From Spirosoma sp. KCTC 42546 (GTDB taxonomy: Bacteria; Bacteroidota; Bacteroidia; Cytophagales; Spirosomataceae): a DNA stretch of 64,000 nt. The notes beneath the pieces are model-generated. The model did no database searches. It was given only the letters and a program-made list of their open reading frames with translations, and was not told the origin of the DNA. Positions 25,894 through 35,283 of this stretch are shown here, one piece after another. Location: NCBI RefSeq assembly GCF_006965485.1, contig NZ_CP041360.1:310001-374000 (forward strand). The letters run 5' to 3'. Positions within the stretch are counted from its first letter, which is position 1. Each line of letters opens with the position of its first letter. A program made the translations under genes and the position numbers.

Positions 25894-27714
25894 TTAAGGT
25901 TTCTTTCGTTTCAAAGCCAAGTCGTGCGCCGTGTCGTAGTAGGAACGTAAACTGCTCCAGTCGAACACATCGGCAATGCTTTCAACCCGGTTACGTTGCT
26001 TGATGCGGTCGCGCTGGGCCATTCTTACAAAACGGTAAAGTACATCAGCTAACTGGTCCGCGGCTTCGTTGAATGACTGTGTCCGCCGATTGATCACGTA
26101 AATACCCCGATTTTCGTAGTCGCGCATGATTTGCATGATGAAATCACCAAAGCCCGACTGGTCGCTTGTAACGGTTGGGATACCGCGGACAACGCATTCC
26201 AGAGGAGTATAGCCCCAGGGCTCGTAATAGCTTGGGAATACGCCCAGGTGGCACCCCCGTACAAACTGGCTGTAATCCAGGCCAAACAATGGGTTTGTAG
26301 ATGCTATGAAATCGGGGTGATAAACGATTTTAACCCGGTCGTATTCATTATTGACCAGGTTTGCTTTCTGGATAAACCGGGTCATATCATCCTCCTGCAC
26401 CAGATTATGGGTTACAAAAGGAGGGAGATGTTTTGTTTTCCAGCTTTGAACGGTCCGCCGAAGGCGAAGCCGCCAATACTCATCCACAAAGCTGTTTAAA
26501 TCAGGCAAGGTTGTGCTCTGCGTGTTCGAAGCCGCTGCCTGGAACAGGCGCTCACCTACTTGTTTTTCAATACTTTCGCAAGTCTCCTGGATTTCATCAA
26601 GCAACGCACGGGAGTGAAGTACATCGGGATTGATGGATGTATATGGCTGTTTGGTAACCATGAACATAACAACTGTTGTGTCCATATTGGCTTCACGCAT
26701 CCGGTGATTCAGACGGGCAAGAGCTTCGAGCGTAAGATCATATCCCTTGTTAGAAAACTCGAAACGGCCTGAGGTAAAGAAGTATAGCGTTTTTTCCAGG
26801 TCGAATGAATAGCTCTGGAAAAAGTGGCCCATGATAAACTCATGGATTTTCTGTTTATATCGAACGTGCAGATTCTGGAATTCATGAACAGCAGCAAACC
26901 GAGTGACGTTCAGTCCATTGGGCAAAACGAGGTCGGGGTTTCGACCCAGAAATACCTCGCATTCACGTGCTGTTACATCGCTGACGGTAGTGAAAACGTG
27001 CGACTGTAAAGCCGCTAGCCGCTCAACCGTAGCCTGTGTTTCAATGCCATAGTGCTGGGCTTCACGCTTCCAATCAAAAAATGGGAGTTTACCGTAAAAT
27101 CCAGGCTCGTTTTGGGCAAGATAACGCCCAAGCATGGTGGCGTGGGTGGTAAAGACAGTGGCCACTTTAACGTTATCACGACGCAGATCAGGCAAACCCG
27201 TGCTGGCCATCCATTCGTGGAAATGAGCGACGAAATCAACACGTCGGGCATGATCTTCGGCTAGCAGCGTGATAAAAATCCGCACCATTTCACCGAAGAT
27301 AATTGTCTGATTGACAAGGTCCTCAACGTTGAGTGTTGAGAGTTGATGATTTAACCAAAGCTGTGTTTTTATTTGGTTCAACTGATCAATACCAATGCTG
27401 TTAAGATCGAACAGGACAACACGCGGGCGACCCGTAACAAGCCAATAACCATACTCAACTGTATAGCCCAATTCCCGCATTTTACGAACCGTTTGCCCAA
27501 TTTCTGTTTCGTCGGGTTCGGTAATGGGTTCAAATTCAGCGGCAGACCGTTGGGGGAAGTAGGGCCCCAGTGCCACGTAGTTATCATCCCACTTTTCGAC
27601 CATCGCTGGCACTTTCGACCGGATAACCGTATAAATTCCACCTACCTGATTACACACCTCCCAGGCTATTTCGAGTAGGAGCTTCCGCTTCGATGTTGAA
27701 AATACCGATTCCAA
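25894..27714 (-). CDS. GT3-type glycogen synthase
   Basis: A large GT-B glycosyltransferase of the eukaryote-like GT3 glycogen synthase family. The N-terminal donor-site strand is LLLEIAWEVCNQVGGIYTVI, and the C-terminal domain has PSYYEPWGYTPLECVVRGIP, the UDP-glucose/G6P region with the catalytic Glu pair pattern. At about 606 residues length is normal for bacterial GT3. I place the start at a TTG at 27714, shortly before the conserved KRKLLLE; a longer reading from a TTG at 27792 adds 26 unconserved residues that overlap a stem-loop. No ATG is available, so the start is uncertain. Confidence 0.88.
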   Translation of the reverse strand: MESVFSTSKRKLLLEIAWEVCNQVGGIYTVIRSKVPAMVEKWDDNYVALGPYFPQRSAAEFEPITEPDETEIGQTVRKMRELGYTVEYGYWLVTGRPRVVLFDLNSIGIDQLNQIKTQLWLNHQLSTLNVEDLVNQTIIFGEMVRIFITLLAEDHARRVDFVAHFHEWMASTGLPDLRRDNVKVATVFTTHATMLGRYLAQNEPGFYGKLPFFDWKREAQHYGIETQATVERLAALQSHVFTTVSDVTARECEVFLGRNPDLVLPNGLNVTRFAAVHEFQNLHVRYKQKIHEFIMGHFFQSYSFDLEKTLYFFTSGRFEFSNKGYDLTLEALARLNHRMREANMDTTVVMFMVTKQPYTSINPDVLHSRALLDEIQETCESIEKQVGERLFQAAASNTQSTTLPDLNSFVDEYWRLRLRRTVQSWKTKHLPPFVTHNLVQEDDMTRFIQKANLVNNEYDRVKIVYHPDFIASTNPLFGLDYSQFVRGCHLGVFPSYYEPWGYTPLECVVRGIPTVTSDQSGFGDFIMQIMRDYENRGIYVINRRTQSFNEAADQLADVLYRFVRMAQRDRIKQRNRVESIADVFDWSSLRSYYDTAHDLALKRKKP

Positions 27715-27746
27715 TGTAGTTCGTGATTTTAAATAGTTGTATAGTA

Positions 27747-27776
27747 GCCGTAATTGCCCACTTTTGGGACGGCAAT
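27747..27776 (-). other. Stem-loop between asparaginase and glycogen synthase
   Basis: AATTGCC and GGCAATT pair around an inner CCC/GGG step in the leader region upstream of glycogen synthase. There is no U-tract. If the TTG at 27714 is the true start, this hairpin sits in the 5' untranslated region. Confidence 0.5.
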
Positions 27777-27808
27777 TAAGTACTATAAACAATAAAAGAA
27801 AAACTTGT

Positions 27809-28816
27809 TTATTTCAAATATGACTTTGCGTCGGTAACCTCTGTCTTTTTTTGCGTTGATAACGTATAGTTAAATCCCGGCTGAATACTATAGGCTCCGT
27901 GCTCACCTTTCTTATTTACAGCTAGAAAGCCAACCTGTATATCTTTATAATCTTGTTTTCTTATAATTCGTGAAGCGGCTTCTTCACAAGCTTGTTGAGG
28001 GGTGTGCCCCTGACGCATTAATTCGACCACCAGGAATGCGCCACAGGTTCGCATAACTAATTCGCCTAGCCCGGTGGCACAGGCCCCACCAATTTCATTA
28101 TCGACAAACAGGCCCGCACCAATAATAGGTGAGTCACCCACACGACCCCGCATTTTGTACGCTAGTCCACTGGTGGTACAAGCGCCTGAGATGTTGCCTT
28201 TATCATCAATGGCCAGCATACCAATCGTGTCGTGTCGTTCGATATTGGCGATGGGTTTGTATTTGGCTGTTTTTAGCCATTCTCGCCATTCTTTCTCCGC
28301 TTTTTTCGTGAGCAGATTTTCCTTTTTAAACCCCTGAGAGAGCGCAAAGGTTAGGGCTCCTTCGCCACTGAGCATCACGTGCGGTGTTTTTTCCATAACC
28401 GCCCGCGCTACCGAAATTGGGTGCATAATATGCTCCAGAAACGTAACAGACCCCGCATTGCCTTTCTCATCCATGATACAGGCATCAAGCGTTACATGCC
28501 CATCCCGATCAGGACGACCTCCGTACCCGACGCTCATGTCTTCTGGATCGGCTTCAGGAACTTTCACGCCTGCTTCTACCGCGTCCAATGCCCGCCCACC
28601 CCGATCTAATACGGCCTGGGCGGCTGCATTGGCCTTAGGTTGTTTCCAGGTTGAAATGACGAGAGGGGTACTAAGTAAAGGGGCTTCATTTGTAGTGAAG
28701 TCAACTTGGCTATTGGTGCCATTAGTAATGTCAACTGATTCAGTAGAACCGAATGATAGCGAGGGGAGTAGCCCGGCCAGCGAGCTGAGAGTTAAAAAAC
28801 GGCGTCGATTTACCAT
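27809..28816 (-). CDS. Glycosylasparaginase / isoaspartyl peptidase family protein
   Basis: An Ntn-hydrolase of the glycosylasparaginase (AGA) group, which cleaves GlcNAc-Asn or related amide bonds after self-processing. The precursor has 335 residues; the nucleophile that becomes the new N-terminus is T197 in ERHDTIGMLAIDD, followed by GACTTSGLAYKMRGRVGDSP and GACATGLGE, all typical. The start at 28816 gives MVNRRRFLTLSSLAG, a twin-arginine-like signal; an upstream in-frame ATG at 28894 would add an unlikely extension. The protein is probably periplasmic. It is divergent from purU. Confidence 0.9.
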   Translation of the reverse strand: MVNRRRFLTLSSLAGLLPSLSFGSTESVDITNGTNSQVDFTTNEAPLLSTPLVISTWKQPKANAAAQAVLDRGGRALDAVEAGVKVPEADPEDMSVGYGGRPDRDGHVTLDACIMDEKGNAGSVTFLEHIMHPISVARAVMEKTPHVMLSGEGALTFALSQGFKKENLLTKKAEKEWREWLKTAKYKPIANIERHDTIGMLAIDDKGNISGACTTSGLAYKMRGRVGDSPIIGAGLFVDNEIGGACATGLGELVMRTCGAFLVVELMRQGHTPQQACEEAASRIIRKQDYKDIQVGFLAVNKKGEHGAYSIQPGFNYTLSTQKKTEVTDAKSYLK

Positions 28817-28896
28817 AGATAGGGTGCTTATGACCCAAAATAAAGGAATAAACGGCTGGCATTTGCTACTTTTAGCCAATTTATTCAAAACCAAGC

Positions 28897-29766
28897 ATGG
28901 CGCTTCCTGACAAACATATATTACTTATGGATGGCCCCGATAGTAAGGGCCTGATTTACCACGTAACGGGCGTACTATTCCGGCATAACTTAAATATCAT
29001 CCATAATGATGAGTACGTTAGTCCGTCAGGCCGTTTCTTCATGCGTACTGAATTTGAGGCCGGAGTCGCGCACGACATGTTTGATAGTGCATCTTTACTA
29101 CATGAATTAAAAACCACATTGCCCGATTCAGCAAATCAGTCTGAAATTACGTTTCGACTGAATCCCAAGCGTAAGAAAAATATTGTCGTGATGGTGACTA
29201 AAGAACACCATTGCCTTGGCGAATTACTGATTCGGTACGCGTTTGATGAACTAGACGCTGATATTCTGGCCGTTGTGAGTAACTACAATCTGCTGCAGCC
29301 CTTAGTCAGCAAGTTTGGCATTCCATTTCACTACATTTCTCATGAAGGCCGAACCCGTGAAGAACATGAGGAAGCCATTCTGCGAACAATGGCTATTTAT
29401 GAACCCGAATATGTGGTTTTAGCTAAATATATGCGGGTGCTCACGGCTGGTTTTGTGAATCATTTCCCGAATCGGATTATTAACATTCACCATTCATTTT
29501 TGCCCGCCTTTATTGGCGCAAATCCGTACCGGCAGGCCTACGAGCGGGGTGTTAAAATCATCGGAGCTACGGCTCATTTCGTAAATAACGACTTAGACGA
29601 AGGGCCAATTATTGCCCAGAATGTAAAGGAAGTGGATCATCGACACACTGCTGCCGATATGGCAACGGAGGGGAAAGATGTAGAAAAAATTGTCTTGTCG
29701 CAGGCGTTGAAACTGGTTTTTAACGATCGGGTATTTATCTCCGGTAACCGGGCCATTGTCTTGTAA
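28897..29766 (+). CDS. purU: Formyltetrahydrofolate deformylase
   Basis: PurU hydrolyses 10-formyl-THF to THF and formate, supplying formate to purine synthesis and balancing one-carbon pools. The 289-residue protein has an N-terminal ACT regulatory domain (about 5-80) and a C-terminal formyltransferase-like domain (about 90-285). Catalytic residues are visible in IINIHHSFLPAFIGANPY and in LDEGPIIAQNVKEVDH. Length and order are standard. Confidence 0.95.
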   Translation: MALPDKHILLMDGPDSKGLIYHVTGVLFRHNLNIIHNDEYVSPSGRFFMRTEFEAGVAHDMFDSASLLHELKTTLPDSANQSEITFRLNPKRKKNIVVMVTKEHHCLGELLIRYAFDELDADILAVVSNYNLLQPLVSKFGIPFHYISHEGRTREEHEEAILRTMAIYEPEYVVLAKYMRVLTAGFVNHFPNRIINIHHSFLPAFIGANPYRQAYERGVKIIGATAHFVNNDLDEGPIIAQNVKEVDHRHTAADMATEGKDVEKIVLSQALKLVFNDRVFISGNRAIVL

Positions 29767-29800
29767 CGCGGACAGGATGTCGGATTGCCGAACCACCGCG

Positions 29801-30526
29801 TTACACCTGCCGCACCACGGCCTTTATTTTTGCCTCATTAGCTTCTAGATATTCATACTCATCAGGAATACTGGTAGCCATTGATACCGACGGTTGCCGG
29901 AAAATCATACGGCTGTCTTCTTTCTGACTACCACTCAGGTGCAACGCATCGACACCCGCTTCTATTAATTGACTGGCATTTTGGGCATTCACACCAGCTC
30001 CGGCCATAATCTCAATACGTCCTGCTGAGGCCTCGGCCAATTGGCGCAGGACGGGTAAGCCCAGGTTTACGGTTTGCTGCTGGCCAGAGGTGAGAATACG
30101 AACAGCACCTGTGCGTATTACAGCTTCCAGCGCTTCGATCGGATCACGCGTCATGTCGAATGCACGATGGAATGTAACGGGCAAGGGGTGGGCCAACTCG
30201 ACCAATTCTCGCGTTTGGGCTTCATTTACCTGGCCATCAGGCTGCAAAATACCCAGTACTACGCCATCAGCCTCCAACGTTTTGGCCATTAAAATATCAG
30301 CTTTCATAACGGCCAGTTCGGTTTCGGTATAAAAAAAATCGCCCCCGCGTGGCCGAATCATCACATAAAATGGAATGGTCAGGTGCTGGCGAACCAGTTG
30401 AATTAGGCCTGCGCTGGGTGTCGTTCCTCCTTCGGCAAGGCCCCCGCATAATTCAACACGTCCGGCTCCGGCTCGCTGCGCTGTGAGGCATGAATCGAGC
30501 GAATAAGCGCATACTTCAATAAGCAT
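29801..30526 (-). CDS. cutC: CutC family copper homeostasis protein
   Basis: A 241-residue TIM-barrel protein of the CutC family. The N-terminus LIEVCAYSLDSCLTAQRAGA and the motif RVELCGGLAEGGTTPSAGLI are hallmarks, with FHRAFDM and ILTSGQQQT further on. The family was named for copper tolerance, but the biochemical role is unresolved. It is convergent with purU (34-bp gap). Confidence 0.92.
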   Translation of the reverse strand: MLIEVCAYSLDSCLTAQRAGAGRVELCGGLAEGGTTPSAGLIQLVRQHLTIPFYVMIRPRGGDFFYTETELAVMKADILMAKTLEADGVVLGILQPDGQVNEAQTRELVELAHPLPVTFHRAFDMTRDPIEALEAVIRTGAVRILTSGQQQTVNLGLPVLRQLAEASAGRIEIMAGAGVNAQNASQLIEAGVDALHLSGSQKEDSRMIFRQPSVSMATSIPDEYEYLEANEAKIKAVVRQV

Positions 30527-30707
30527 AAGTAAGTGATAGAGAGGTTAAGCAAAGGCCATATAACCGGGGGCGAAATAAATAGAAACAGTATTTACTAGTT
30601 TGTCTCATAAAATTTATTTACTTCGCTACAAACAAACGGCGTTATTGCGCGTTAAAGGCCTAAATCCCGGCAGAATAACGATTGCGAACATTTTTGCCTA
30701 AAATAGC

Positions 30708-30735
30708 TTGGATATTACCGATTTTTTTACTTTTG
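30708..30735 (+). promoter_or_regulatory. Promoter of the DUF2795 gene
   Basis: TACTTTTG at 30728-30735 matches the Bacteroidota -7 consensus TAnnTTTG exactly; TTG at 30708-30710 lies 17 nt upstream as a candidate -33. The inferred start of transcription is about 35 bases before the ATG at 30775. Confidence 0.6.
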
Positions 30736-30774
30736 CACCCTCATTGAAAATAGACATCAAAATACGAACACACT

Positions 30775-30996
30775 ATGTACTGGACACTCGAACTGGCATC
30801 CTATCTGGAAGATGCCCCCTGGCCTGCCACCAAAGACGAACTGATTGACTATTCAATTCGCTCAGGTGCCCCCCTCGAAGTAGTTGAAAACTTACAGGAG
30901 CTCGAAGACGATGGGCAACCCTATGAGAGCATCGAAGAAATCTGGCCGGATTATCCAACCAAAGATGATTTCTTTTTCAACGAAGACGAATATTGA
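30775..30996 (+). CDS. DUF2795 family small protein
   Basis: A 73-residue acidic protein starting MYWTLELASYLEDAPWPATK, the DUF2795 pattern, with a predicted small helical domain (about 5-50) and an acidic aromatic C-terminus (DDFFFNEDEY). The fold resembles small helical DNA- or protein-binding modules, but the function is unknown. It is a single-gene unit with a clear promoter and a strong terminator, which suggests high expression. Confidence 0.88.
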   Translation: MYWTLELASYLEDAPWPATKDELIDYSIRSGAPLEVVENLQELEDDGQPYESIEEIWPDYPTKDDFFFNEDEY

Positions 30997-31017
30997 GTCG
31001 TTCGGGAATTTTTTGAT

Positions 31018-31054
31018 AAAAAAGGCGTAACCCTCTTTGGGCTACGCCTTTTTT
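31018..31054. terminator. Bidirectional intrinsic terminator
   Basis: Stem 31018-31029 with 31043-31054 (12 bp, A and T runs on the outside) plus an inner CCC/GGG step and a TCTTT loop. It lies between the convergent DUF2795 and crtZ genes and has a U-tract in both directions. Confidence 0.92.
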
Positions 31055-31094
31055 ACGTAACACGGGTTTCTACCGAAACGACCGACCGTCCTCG

Positions 31095-31577
31095 TTACAA
31101 TGATTTCGATTCCGTCTCGGGCTTTTTACTTTTTACGGCCCGGTCATATTTTTTTGGCGCATACAGGAAACCGAATGCTTCGGCACCTTCCCGAGTATGT
31201 ACTTTGTGGTGAATGTAATGCGCCCGCATAATACGTTGCATGTACCGCCCGCTGGTATCAACTTTCAACTTTACGCGCCGATGAACAATGACGTCGTGGA
31301 AAACGAAATAGAAGAAACCGTAAAGCGTAACGCCAGCTCCAATCCAGGCCAGAAATTGCCATTCTGGAAATTCGACACCAATAAGAATCAAACTAATAGC
31401 GGTCAGGCTAAACACAACGGCAAATAAATCGTTGATTTCAAAAAAACCGTTGTGATGGTTGTGATGGTCGCGATGCCAACTCCACAAAAAGCCATGCATG
31501 ACATACTTGTGTGTAAACCAGGCAACGCCTTCCATAAAACCGAACGTCCCTAAAACAAGCGCAACGTTTACCAGCAT
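31095..31577 (-). CDS. crtZ: Beta-carotene hydroxylase
   Basis: A 160-residue membrane di-iron hydroxylase that adds hydroxyl groups to beta-carotene rings, giving zeaxanthin-type pigments. The conserved histidine motifs are HKYVMHGF (about 23-30), HRDHHNHH (about 35-42), HDVIVHRR (about 93-100) and HYIHHKVH (about 116-123), with about four membrane helices. The last 20 residues are a charged tail. No other carotenoid gene is nearby, so the pigment pathway must lie elsewhere. Confidence 0.93.
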   Translation of the reverse strand: MLVNVALVLGTFGFMEGVAWFTHKYVMHGFLWSWHRDHHNHHNGFFEINDLFAVVFSLTAISLILIGVEFPEWQFLAWIGAGVTLYGFFYFVFHDVIVHRRVKLKVDTSGRYMQRIMRAHYIHHKVHTREGAEAFGFLYAPKKYDRAVKSKKPETESKSL

Positions 31578-31686
31578 TTTTATGTTTTCTATAAAGTAAG
31601 AAGTACTTTAGTAACGGTTAACTAAGTCGAAAAGTTGACGTAGGCAAGCCGAGTTTTTAATGAAAGATAGAGATATGGGCTGGACA

Positions 31687-31717
31687 TTTGCAAGTTTGCA
31701 GAAAAGCCGTATATTTA
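31687..31717 (+). promoter_or_regulatory. Promoter of the AlbA_2 gene
   Basis: TTTG at 31687-31690 and TATATTTA at 31710-31717 (one mismatch to TAnnTTTG) with a 19-nt spacer fit the Bacteroidota promoter. The predicted transcript starts about 15-20 bases before the ATG at 31740. Confidence 0.55.
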
Positions 31718-31739
31718 TCCCTAGTCAGTGTACAGCCAG

Positions 31740-32408
31740 ATGAACCCATCGGTTATGGACTATCAAGCGCTCAAGAACCTGGTTAAACGGGGAGAGGGTA
31801 GCAGTTTAGAGTTCAAGCTGAAAACAAATCATCCCGAGAAAATAATCCGGGGCGTGGTCGCTTTCGCTAATACAAACGGAGGAATCATGCTGATCGGTGT
31901 CGGCGACGACAAGAAGATCCTGGGATTGAAATATGCCGATGAGGACGAATACCTGCTCGTCCGGGCTATTAATAAATTTTGTTTTCCCCGAATTTCCTAC
32001 ACTATTGACCGGGTACAACTCTACGACGAACGGGAAGTTCTCGTGATACGTGTGCCCCGAAGCCCAACCCGTCCTCATTATATTATTCCCGATCCGGCAG
32101 AACCGGACAACAAAAAGGTGTACGTGCGCGTGGCTGATAAATCGGTGCAGGCCAGCCGTGAAGTGCGCGAGATTTTGAAAGGCGAGCAAGCCGAACGCGA
32201 CATCCGCTTCAGCTATGGCGAGAAAGAACATAAGCTCATGCAGCACCTTGGCGAACACGACAGTATTACGGTTGACCTATTCGCGAATATTGCCGGCATT
32301 TCGCGCCGTATTGCCTCCCGAACGCTTGTGTTGCTCGTACTAGCGAATGTTCTTGAGATTCACCCGAGCGATATAGTGGATCAATACACTCCCAGGGCCA
32401 TTCAGTAG
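31740..32408 (+). CDS. AlbA_2 (Schlafen-like) domain regulator
   Basis: A 222-residue protein with an N-terminal AlbA_2 domain (about 10-125): GEGSSLEFKLKTNHPEKIIRGV, FANTNGGIMLIGVGDD and IRVPRSPTRPHYI are typical. The C-terminal 60 residues look like a winged helix (DSITVDLFANIAGISRRIAS). Such proteins are often called ATP-binding or transcriptional regulators; the family function is unproven. The ATG at 31740 was chosen over a GTG at 31728. It is followed by the OPT transporter on the same strand. Confidence 0.82.
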   Translation: MNPSVMDYQALKNLVKRGEGSSLEFKLKTNHPEKIIRGVVAFANTNGGIMLIGVGDDKKILGLKYADEDEYLLVRAINKFCFPRISYTIDRVQLYDEREVLVIRVPRSPTRPHYIIPDPAEPDNKKVYVRVADKSVQASREVREILKGEQAERDIRFSYGEKEHKLMQHLGEHDSITVDLFANIAGISRRIASRTLVLLVLANVLEIHPSDIVDQYTPRAIQ

Positions 32409-32477
32409 AGTTGGGTATATGTTGGGAATGTCTTACTTTGTGAAGCTCAGAAACGATGCATCACAAAACCAACGACT

Positions 32478-34538
32478 ATGTCTCAGCCCCCAATTACTCA
32501 CAAACCGTTTGTACCCGCCACCGAATCACCCGCTGAGTTTACCCTAAAAGCGATCATTACCGGAGCGGTGTTTGGTGTATTGTTTGGAGCCGCTACGGTC
32601 TATTTATCCCTCAAGGCCGGGTTGTCGGTATCGGCATCCATCCCTATTGCGGTATTGGCCATTTCCCTCGGTCGTCGGTTTCTGAACACGACCATTCTCG
32701 AAAACAACATTATTCAAACGACGGGCTCTGCGGGTGAGAGTATTGCCTCTGGGGTGGTATTCACTATGCCGGGCTTTCTTTTCCTGACTAATGGGAGTGG
32801 GGCTGATTTCTTCAATTACTGGACAATCCTGACGCTGGCCATTCTGGGCGGCCTGATTGGTACACTGATGATGATTCCCTTGCGCCGATCGTTGATTGTG
32901 CAGGAACATGGTACATTGCCCTATCCCGAAGGTACAGCCTGCGCATCCGTACTGATTGCGGGAGAAAAAGGGGGCGATTTTGCTAAAACAGCCTATCAGG
33001 GGTTAGGTGCCGCTTTGCTCTATGCACTTCTGCAAAAAGTACTGCACGTAATTGCCGAGGTGCCCGTTTGGGCCACAAAACAGGCTAATCGGTATTTCCC
33101 GTCGGCGCAGGTAGCAGGCGAAATAACACCGGAATATCTGGGCGTTGGCTATATCATTGGATTCCGGATCTCAGCAGTTTTAGTGGGTGGGGGAATTCTG
33201 GCGTGGTTGGGGTTAATTCCTCTGTTGGCTTCTCTGGTGCCGGGCGATACGATTGCGCTACAACTTCAAAAGCTTGGCTATTTAACGAATCTGCAAACGG
33301 CGGGTGGACCTGGTGGCTGGAATCCAACGACACATACGTTTACTGATACGGCTGCGGCTGTATATCGAGCGTATATTCGACAAATTGGTGCAGGAGCTGT
33401 TACGGCGGGCGGTTTTATGACCTTAATCAAAACGATTCCAACGATTGTCTCATCTTTTAAACAAAGTTTCAGCCGCTCGTCGTTGAGTGCTATTGAAACA
33501 GAAGACGAATTAAGCTTTGGTAGCCGGACACCGCGTACCGAACAGGATTTAAGTGTTCGAATTGTAATTATCGGCAGTATTTTGCTTACTGCTTTAATGG
33601 TTGTGTTGCCTCAAATTCCTGGCGATTCCATTATCACCAAATTATTGATTGCCATACTGGTTATTGTATTTGGGTTCTTCTTTGTGACCGTTGCCAGCCG
33701 GATTGTGGGACTGATCGGCTCCAGCTCCTCTCCTGTTTCCGGGATGACCATTGCTACCATTATGGGGACGTCGCTGGTTTTCATTGGCTTTGGGTTAACC
33801 GGAAAGGTATATGAACCTGCCGTATTGGTGGTTGGCAGTATGATCTGCGTAGCGGCTGCCAATGCGGGTGGTACGTCGCAGGATCTTAAAACGGGTTATC
33901 TGGTTGGTGCTACACCAAAATACCAGCAAATGGCCTTGTTTATTGGCGTCATTGTGTCATCGCTGGTTGTGGGGGCAACGGTAAAGATTCTCGACACGCC
34001 CACCCCCGATTTGCTGGCCCAGGGAATTACACACGCTATTGGCTCCGACAAATTTCCGGCCCCCCAGGGAACGCTGATGGCCACGCTTATCAAAGGCCTG
34101 CTCTCGTTTAACCTCGACTGGCAGTTTGTGCTGGTTGGCGCGTTTATCGCCTTTGTATTCGAGTTAGTAGGTGTTAGTGCCTTAGCTTTCGCTGTAGGAC
34201 TTTATCTGCCTCTTTCTACAACGCTTCCTATTTTTGCGGGCGGCCTGGTTAAGTCGATTGTTGACTGGAACGCCAAACGCAAGGGTACTGTAGAAGAAGA
34301 TGCAGATCTGGGCAAAGGGAATCTCTTCGCAACAGGTCTGGTAGCTGGTGGCGCGTTGGCGGGCGTTGTTGTGGCGTTGCTATCTGTCAACGAGTCGATT
34401 TATAATGGATTGGCATCGCTTACGCTGGAACCCGCGTTGGCAAGTGCACTAGGTGAAGGCGGCTATGAATTGCTGGGTGCACTCGCTTTTGTCGGATTGG
34501 CAATTGTATTATGGCGGGTGGCGGAGAGCAGACGTTGA
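32478..34538 (+). CDS. OPT family oligopeptide transporter
   Basis: A 686-residue polytopic protein of the oligopeptide transporter (OPT) superfamily with about 14-16 membrane helices. Family features include the N-terminal EFTLKAIITGAVFGVLFGAA segment, LPYPEGTACASVLIAGEKGG and the repeated Gly/Ala-rich helices near the C-terminus. Bacterial members move peptides or metal chelates by proton coupling; the substrate cannot be read from sequence. It follows the AlbA_2 gene by 69 bp. Confidence 0.93.
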   Translation: MSQPPITHKPFVPATESPAEFTLKAIITGAVFGVLFGAATVYLSLKAGLSVSASIPIAVLAISLGRRFLNTTILENNIIQTTGSAGESIASGVVFTMPGFLFLTNGSGADFFNYWTILTLAILGGLIGTLMMIPLRRSLIVQEHGTLPYPEGTACASVLIAGEKGGDFAKTAYQGLGAALLYALLQKVLHVIAEVPVWATKQANRYFPSAQVAGEITPEYLGVGYIIGFRISAVLVGGGILAWLGLIPLLASLVPGDTIALQLQKLGYLTNLQTAGGPGGWNPTTHTFTDTAAAVYRAYIRQIGAGAVTAGGFMTLIKTIPTIVSSFKQSFSRSSLSAIETEDELSFGSRTPRTEQDLSVRIVIIGSILLTALMVVLPQIPGDSIITKLLIAILVIVFGFFFVTVASRIVGLIGSSSSPVSGMTIATIMGTSLVFIGFGLTGKVYEPAVLVVGSMICVAAANAGGTSQDLKTGYLVGATPKYQQMALFIGVIVSSLVVGATVKILDTPTPDLLAQGITHAIGSDKFPAPQGTLMATLIKGLLSFNLDWQFVLVGAFIAFVFELVGVSALAFAVGLYLPLSTTLPIFAGGLVKSIVDWNAKRKGTVEEDADLGKGNLFATGLVAGGALAGVVVALLSVNESIYNGLASLTLEPALASALGEGGYELLGALAFVGLAIVLWRVAESRR

Positions 34539-34648
34539 GCTGATTTGCGACCGCTTACTAAATGGAGAGGTGTGAGTAGATAAGTAGTTAGGAGTAAGTG
34601 CTTTATTAAAAGATAATTAAGCAACCCTCTCCTTAATTACTATCAATC

Positions 34649-35221
34649 ATGCTGAATACGCTCTCGTCGTTTTTCTATCGCATTGCCTCCTGGAAGACAC
34701 TTTTTCTAGGAGTTGTTCTGTACATGCCTTTCCCAGCTTATTTATTCAAAAATCTGGAAGCGCAGATGAATGCGTTAGCCGGAAAGATAGTAGGGCCAAT
34801 TGACCTGTTGTTGGGTTATAACCCGGCAAAAATCAGCCAGATGGTTGCGGACTATGGTTCTGAAGGGCGGGCTATTTATGCGCAAGGTGAACTAACAACT
34901 GATATTGTTTATCCACTTATTTACACCTTTCTGTTCTGCACCATACTCTCGTTGCTGTTCAGGAACCGAACGTATGCCCCTTTCCAGTTGGTGAATGTAT
35001 TGCCGGTTGGGATATGGGCATTCGATCTGATGGAAAATGCCTGCATTGTGTACCTCCTTAAAAGCTACCCTCAGGCGTCGGAAGCGGCTGCCCTGCTTTG
35101 TTCCGTAGTTACCAACCTAAAATGGGGTGTGACGCTGGTAGTTGCAATTGTATTTGTATACGGACTAATACGGCTGGTAGTCGGTAGTCGGCAACGGACC
35201 CAACAAGCTTCGGCTAGTTGA
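34649..35221 (+). CDS. Uncharacterised four-helix membrane protein
   Basis: No family recognised. A 190-residue protein with hydrophobic segments at about 17-35, 85-105, 113-133 and 150-175. A soluble loop of about 50 residues between the first two helices contains GPIDLLLGYNPAKISQMVADYG and lies outside or inside the cell. The 110-bp upstream gap has an unpaired stretch resembling one arm of the long inverted repeats. It converges with the DmpA-type peptidase gene. Confidence 0.75.
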   Translation: MLNTLSSFFYRIASWKTLFLGVVLYMPFPAYLFKNLEAQMNALAGKIVGPIDLLLGYNPAKISQMVADYGSEGRAIYAQGELTTDIVYPLIYTFLFCTILSLLFRNRTYAPFQLVNVLPVGIWAFDLMENACIVYLLKSYPQASEAAALLCSVVTNLKWGVTLVVAIVFVYGLIRLVVGSRQRTQQASAS

Positions 35222-35283
35222 ATTAACGAATAAGATAAAACGTAGTCGATTCGTGACTTAACCAGACCCGGCTGTTTATACCT

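Noticed and set aside
28458..28910. 150-residue plus-strand frame
   Set aside because: Antisense to the glycosylasparaginase gene, which carries clear catalytic motifs; the antisense protein is Ser/Pro-rich without domains.
31806..32258. 150-residue minus-strand frame
   Set aside because: Antisense to the AlbA_2 gene; no independent start signal or domain.
34545..34625. A degenerate relative of the long inverted repeats between the OPT and hypothetical genes
   Set aside because: Only one arm-like stretch of AGT-rich words is visible; pairing with the distal CCCTCTCC is short and not convincing.
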